A DNA stretch of 9,726 nt, taken from the NCBI GenBank assembly GCA_028226535.1, contig JAOJEG010000023.1, positions 1-9,726 on the forward strand, written 5' to 3'. The notes beneath the pieces are model-generated. The model searched no databases. It was not told where the DNA came from and worked only from the letters and a program-made list of their open reading frames with translations. Within the stretch, counting starts at the first letter, position 1, and each line of letters begins with the position of its first letter. The stretch comes from Candidatus Pelagibacter sp. (GTDB taxonomy: Bacteria > Pseudomonadota > Alphaproteobacteria > Pelagibacterales > Pelagibacteraceae). Below are positions 6,050 to 9,726 of the stretch, one piece after another. Position numbers and translations under genes: made by a program.

Positions 6050-6931
6050 ATGAATGATCTTAATCAGTTTAAGAATAATGGGTTTCTTGTAAAAAAAAAT
6101 CTAATTGCCCAAAAAGAGATCGATAAAATAAATAAAGTTGTAAATGAAGTAATTTCTAAAGAGAAAGAAGAAAAAAGATCAAATAACCAAAACGGTACTC
6201 AATCTTATGACAATTATCATTTTGTTTATAATTCTAGTTCATCAAAAGATAAGGAAATTTTAAGATTAAATAATCCTCAAAACAGACATAAGATCTTCTA
6301 CCAACTGTCTAGAAATAAAAAGATAATATCTATAGCTAAAAAATTACTAGGAGGAACAGTCAGATTTCATCTTGGGAAATTAAATTTTAAATTGCCAAAT
6401 AAGAAAAAAGGAAGTGAAATTGGATGGCATCAAGACTGGGCTTTTTACCCACATACCAATGATGATTTGATCACAGTTGGTATATATTTAGATGATTGCT
6501 ATGAGAAAAATGGTCCTCTTAAAATAATTAAGAATTCACATAAAAAGAAATTGTACAGTCACCACAATAAAGAAAATTATTTTGTTGGAAAAATAGATAC
6601 TAAAAAGAATAAAATTGGAGCAAATAATAGTGTTTCCATTACTGGAACTGCTGGAACAGTTGTTTTTTTTCATTGTAGATCGGTTCATGGTTCCGGACAC
6701 AATCTAATGGATAACTCAAGACCATTAATTTTATTTGGTTACAGAGCATGTGATGCTTGGCCGTTAATTAATGATGGAAATCCTCATCCAGAGGTAGATT
6801 TAGAGAATTATGATAAAAATATTATTGTAGGAAATAAGTCAATAAAACCAAGATTAACTAAAGTTCCAACAATAATTCCACTACCCAAGAAGAAACACTA
6901 CGTTTCTATCTACGAACTTCAAAAAAATTAA
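6050..6931 (+). CDS. phytanoyl-CoA dioxygenase (PhyH) family Fe(II)/2-oxoglutarate oxygenase
   Basis: Non-heme iron oxygenase expected to hydroxylate a small molecule using O2 and 2-oxoglutarate, with succinate and CO2 as by-products. The 293 residues span one PhyH domain with the metal triad H127 and D129 (WHQDWAFYPH) and H213 (RSVHGSGHN), followed by R224 (SRPLILFGYRA), which fits the 2-oxoglutarate carboxylate anchor. IYLDD followed by GPLKIIKNSHK (155-165) is also typical of the fold. The substrate cannot be read from the sequence: family members act on acyl-CoAs, amino acids, ectoine, phosphonates and others. It follows znuA by 74 bases on the same strand but probably has its own promoter, and converges on phoB with 8 bases between stops. 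It seems an independent single-gene unit. Confidence 0.88.
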   Translation: MNDLNQFKNNGFLVKKNLIAQKEIDKINKVVNEVISKEKEEKRSNNQNGTQSYDNYHFVYNSSSSKDKEILRLNNPQNRHKIFYQLSRNKKIISIAKKLLGGTVRFHLGKLNFKLPNKKKGSEIGWHQDWAFYPHTNDDLITVGIYLDDCYEKNGPLKIIKNSHKKKLYSHHNKENYFVGKIDTKKNKIGANNSVSITGTAGTVVFFHCRSVHGSGHNLMDNSRPLILFGYRACDAWPLINDGNPHPEVDLENYDKNIIVGNKSIKPRLTKVPTIIPLPKKKHYVSIYELQKN

Positions 6932-6939
6932 TTTAGAAA

Positions 6940-7620
6940 TCAAATTAATGAATATCCAGAGGATCTCACTGTTCTAATTAATTCTTTGTTATTGTTAATA
7001 TTAATTGATTTTCTCAATCTTCTAATGTGAACATCTATAGTTCTGGTTTCTACATTAATATTATTTGGCCAAACATTTTCTAAAATTTGATCTCTTGTAA
7101 ATACTCTTTTTGGGTTTGTAAGAAAAAATTCTAATAATCTAAACTCTGTTGGTCCAAGTTGTATTTCAATAGTATCTCTAAAAACTCTTTTTTCTAGTCT
7201 ATCTAATCTTAGATCATCAAATTCAAGAGTATCTGAGACAGTTTTAGGATCAGATCTTCTTAGAATGGCTTTAATTCTTGCTAAAAGCTCATTATAACTA
7301 AAAGGCTTTGTTAAATAGTCATCTGCCCCACTATCTAATCCTTTAATCTTATCCTCTTCTTCACCTTTTGCTGTAAGCATAATTACTGGTAAGTTTTTAA
7401 AACTTGTATCTTTTCTAATTCTTTTACATATTTCTATTCCAGATAAATCAGGCAACATCCAGTCTAACAAAAGTAAATTTGGTTCAAATTTTTTTATATC
7501 TTTTAACCCTTCATTGCCATTTATTGCTGAAGAAACGATAAAACCATCTTTTTCTAAATTGTGTTGAACTAACTGAATTATTGAAGTTTCGTCTTCAATA
7601 ATAAATATTTTTCCGTTCAT
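6940..7620 (-). CDS. phoB: phosphate regulon response regulator PhoB
   Basis: OmpR/PhoB-type two-component response regulator that, when phosphorylated under phosphate limitation, binds pho boxes and activates genes such as pst. It has 226 residues (E. coli PhoB is 229). The receiver domain (1 to about 120) shows acidic residues E9-D10-E11, phospho-acceptor D53 in LLLDWMLPDLSG, T83 and K105 in YLTKPFS; DWMLP is very PhoB-like. The C-terminal winged helix (about 128-226) includes GPTEFRLLEFFLTNP and TRTIDVHIRRLRKS. It starts two bases after phoU and is the last gene of the run. No histidine-kinase gene (phoR) follows; the next gene is convergent. Confidence 0.94.
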   Translation of the reverse strand: MNGKIFIIEDETSIIQLVQHNLEKDGFIVSSAINGNEGLKDIKKFEPNLLLLDWMLPDLSGIEICKRIRKDTSFKNLPVIMLTAKGEEEDKIKGLDSGADDYLTKPFSYNELLARIKAILRRSDPKTVSDTLEFDDLRLDRLEKRVFRDTIEIQLGPTEFRLLEFFLTNPKRVFTRDQILENVWPNNINVETRTIDVHIRRLRKSININNNKELIRTVRSSGYSLI

Positions 7621-7622
7621 CT

Positions 7623-8315
7623 TTATTGTTGGATAACTTTTCCCTTAGGTCTACTTCCTTTTAAATATTCACCTTTAATTAAATAACAAATAGACTCGGC
7701 AATGTTAGTTATATGATCACCAGCTCTTTCTAAATTTTTAGTAGCAAAAATTAAATGTGTAGAAAAATCTAAATTCTTTTTATCTTTTGAAAGAAAGTCA
7801 ATTACGCTTTCCATAGCAATATAAGTTAAATCATCAACTTGTTCATCTTTTTCCCACACTTCTTTTGCTTTATCATAATTTTTATTTACATAGCTATCCA
7901 AAACATCATTAAGTTGCTTGATAACAAGATCACCTAACCTCTTTAAATTTGCTAGTAATTCTTCAGGTAAATCTAGAGGCAAAGGTTTAACTTTTTTTGC
8001 ATTACTTTTTGATAGATCCCCAATTCTTTCTAAATCTTGAGAGATTTTTAATGAACTAATTGTTTCCCTTAAATCGATAGCCATCGGGGCTCTTTTGACT
8101 AACAATGTCATTATTTGTGTATCAATTTTTGATCTAAACTTATTAATCTCATCATCACTTTTGATAATTTTATCAATAGAGTCTTTATCAACCTTTATAA
8201 CTGCATCCATAGAGTCTACCATTTGAGACTCAGTTAAACTTCCCATTTTAATTACTGAGTCTATCAAATACTGTAGCTCTTCTTCGTATGATTTTACTGT
8301 ATGTTCGTTACTCAT
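7623..8315 (-). CDS. phoU: phosphate transport regulatory protein PhoU
   Basis: Cytoplasmic all-helical adaptor that reports Pst transporter state to the PhoR/PhoB system and restrains it when phosphate is plentiful. The 230 residues carry two PhoU repeats, each with the metal-binding E/DxxxD signature: ERIGDLSKSN in the first and ERAGDHITNIAES in the second. Length matches the family (about 235-240). It lies between pstB (3-base gap) and phoB (2-base gap), so it is translated from the same message as the transporter and the regulator. Confidence 0.95.
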   Translation of the reverse strand: MSNEHTVKSYEEELQYLIDSVIKMGSLTESQMVDSMDAVIKVDKDSIDKIIKSDDEINKFRSKIDTQIMTLLVKRAPMAIDLRETISSLKISQDLERIGDLSKSNAKKVKPLPLDLPEELLANLKRLGDLVIKQLNDVLDSYVNKNYDKAKEVWEKDEQVDDLTYIAMESVIDFLSKDKKNLDFSTHLIFATKNLERAGDHITNIAESICYLIKGEYLKGSRPKGKVIQQ

Positions 8316-8318
8316 AAT

Positions 8319-9080
8319 TTATCCAAATCTACCTGTAATATAGTCTTGTGTCATTTTATTGTCAGGATTTTTAAAAATTTTTTCAGTTTTTCCTACTTCA
8401 ATTAGCTTACCTAGATGAAAAAAACCTGTTTTTTGGGAAACTCTAACAGCTTGTGCCATTGAATGAGTAACTATTACAATTGTATAAGTTTTTTTTAGTT
8501 CATCAATTAGTTCTTCAATTTTTGCTGTAGCAATTGGATCCAATGCTGAGCAAGGTTCATCCATGAGGATTACCTCTGGGTTAACCGAGATGGCTCTTGC
8601 AATACAAAGTCTTTGTTGTTGACCACCAGACAAACCAGTGCCAGGTTCATTCAATCTATCTTTAACTTCTTCCCATAGGGCTGCTTTTTTTAGACTGTTT
8701 TCCACAATTTCATCTAACTCACTTTTAGTTTCACCTTTTCCATGAATTTTAGGACCGTAAGAAATATTGTCATATATACTTTTTGGAAATGGGTTTGGTT
8801 TTTGAAATACCATCCCAACTCTTTCCCTCAAAGAAACAACATCTAACTCTTTATCATTAACTTCTACACCGTCAATTTCGATATTGCCTTCTACCCTACA
8901 TATATCAATTACATCATTCATTCGATTAATACATCTTATAAAAGTAGATTTACCGCATCCTGATGGACCAATTAAAGCTGTCACCTCTTTTTCATTTAAA
9001 TCAAGGTTTACATCAAACAAAGCTTGTTTATCGCCATAATAAACATTTAAATTTTTTGATTTAATCTTTATATCACTCAT
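8319..9080 (-). CDS. pstB: phosphate ABC transporter ATP-binding protein PstB
   Basis: Cytoplasmic ATPase of the high-affinity phosphate importer PstSCAB. The 253 residues carry Walker [10 protein letters not shown] (38-46), Q93 in [11 protein letters not shown], signature LSGGQ (150-154), Walker B VILMDEP with catalytic E175 followed by CSALDPIAT, and switch H206 in VTHSM. The [13 protein letters not shown] and CSALDPIAT wording is diagnostic of PstB among ABC ATPases. Its ATG directly follows the pstA stop (TAA then ATG), and phoU follows after 3 bases. Confidence 0.96.
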   Translation of the reverse strand: MSDIKIKSKNLNVYYGDKQALFDVNLDLNEKEVTALIGPSGCGKSTFIRCINRMNDVIDICRVEGNIEIDGVEVNDKELDVVSLRERVGMVFQKPNPFPKSIYDNISYGPKIHGKGETKSELDEIVENSLKKAALWEEVKDRLNEPGTGLSGGQQQRLCIARAISVNPEVILMDEPCSALDPIATAKIEELIDELKKTYTIVIVTHSMAQAVRVSQKTGFFHLGKLIEVGKTEKIFKNPDNKMTQDYITGRFG

Positions 9081-9725
9081 TTAATTCCATCTTTTTTCAA
9101 ATTTTTGTCTTAAGTATACTGCAACAAAATTCATTACAATTAAAAAACTTAACAACATCATAATAGTAGCTGATGTTTTTTCAACAAATCCTCTCTCAGC
9201 AGACTCTGACCATAAATAAACTTGCACTGGTAATGAAGATGAAGGATCAATAGGAGTTGATGGTATATCAACAACAAAAGCAACCATACCAATTAAAATT
9301 AAAGGAGCTGTTTCTCCTAGAGCTTGAGCTAATCCAATAATTGTTCCTGACAAAGTTCCTGGTAAAGCTAATGGAACAACATGATGAAAAACTGATTGAA
9401 ATTTAGAGGCACCCACTGCTAAAGCCCCTTCTCTTATGGAGGGTGGGACTGCTTTTAAAGATGCTCTACAGGGAATTATAATTCTTGGTAAAGTCATTAA
9501 TGCAAGAGTAATACCTGCTACTAAAGGAGTAGATCGAGGCATCTGTAAACTAGCTAAAAGTATTTGTAATGCTAGCAAACCATAAACAATAGAAGGTACT
9601 GCAGCTAAATTATTAATATTAATTTCTATAAAATCTGTAATCTTATTTTTTGGTGCAAATTCTTCTAGGTAAATTGAAGCAAGAACTGCAACAGGAAATG
9701 CAAGCAATAAGCAAATTAAAATACT
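9081..9725 (-). CDS. pstA: phosphate ABC transporter permease PstA, partial (5' end beyond window)
   Basis: Inner-membrane MetI-type permease that, with PstC, forms the phosphate channel. The C-terminal 214 residues are present; the frame runs open to the right edge, reading SILICLLLAFPVAVLASIY. The in-frame TTG at 9707 lies inside a membrane helix and is not the true start. The cytoplasmic coupling loop that docks on PstB is clear: EGALAVGASKFQSVFHHVVP followed by LPGTLSGTIIGLAQALGETAP. At least four further hydrophobic helices are visible, including one near the C-terminus ending in YLRQKFEKRW. pstC and pstS, if present, would lie to the right of the window, with the operon promoter and any pho box. 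Confidence 0.94.
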   Translation of the reverse strand, partial: SILICLLLAFPVAVLASIYLEEFAPKNKITDFIEININNLAAVPSIVYGLLALQILLASLQMPRSTPLVAGITLALMTLPRIIIPCRASLKAVPPSIREGALAVGASKFQSVFHHVVPLALPGTLSGTIIGLAQALGETAPLILIGMVAFVVDIPSTPIDPSSSLPVQVYLWSESAERGFVEKTSATIMMLLSFLIVMNFVAVYLRQKFEKRWN

Positions 9726-9726
9726 A

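Noticed and set aside
6932..6939. Terminator between the convergent PhyH-family gene and phoB
   Set aside because: Only 8 bases separate the two stop codons, too few for a hairpin, and none is visible at the gene ends.
9705..9707. TTG as the start codon of pstA
   Set aside because: The frame continues upstream to the window edge with hydrophobic residues that extend the membrane helix; the gene is simply cut off.

Overview
The window looks like a piece of a streamlined, AT-rich alphaproteobacterial genome, most probably the SAR11 group (Candidatus Pelagibacter and relatives). The basis is strong A/T bias even at codon third positions, almost no intergenic DNA (the longest gap is 74 bases), genes that abut or overlap by a few bases, and protein types typical of that group. 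The assignment to SAR11 is inference; no rRNA or marker gene is present. I see no mobile element, CRISPR array, tRNA, rRNA or clear rho-independent terminator, and no stretch over 300 bases lacks a gene.

Layout. (1) Positions 2-1895 are a housekeeping block: dgt (minus strand, cut by the left edge) diverges from erpA-xthA (plus strand, sharing one base). (2) Positions 1887-5975 are a zinc-uptake locus. znuC, znuB, zur and a DpkA-like cyclic imino-acid reductase run on the minus strand as one tight unit. znuA diverges on the plus strand. The 71-base divergent region holds two side-by-side inverted repeats that match the known Zur operator core. (3) Positions 6050-6931 hold a stand-alone phytanoyl-CoA-dioxygenase-family Fe(II)/2-oxoglutarate oxygenase on the plus strand, with a -10-like TATAAT only 8 bases before its ATG. 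(4) Positions 6940-9726 are the distal part of a phosphate operon on the minus strand, pstA (cut by the right edge), pstB, phoU, phoB.

How the genes work together. ZnuA captures periplasmic zinc and hands it to the ZnuB permease powered by ZnuC. Zur should repress both arms when zinc is plentiful, and because zur lies inside the znuCB unit it is probably autoregulated. PstA and PstB are the inner-membrane part of the high-affinity phosphate transporter; PhoU links transporter state to signalling, and PhoB is the DNA-binding output.

The window is mostly conventional. The points most worth a second look are the twin Zur operators, a Zur protein that seems to lack one of the four sensory-zinc ligands, a DpkA-like enzyme locked into the zinc operon, and a recent-looking 30-base tandem duplication in the histidine-rich loop of znuA. 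I do not see a clearly new biological system.
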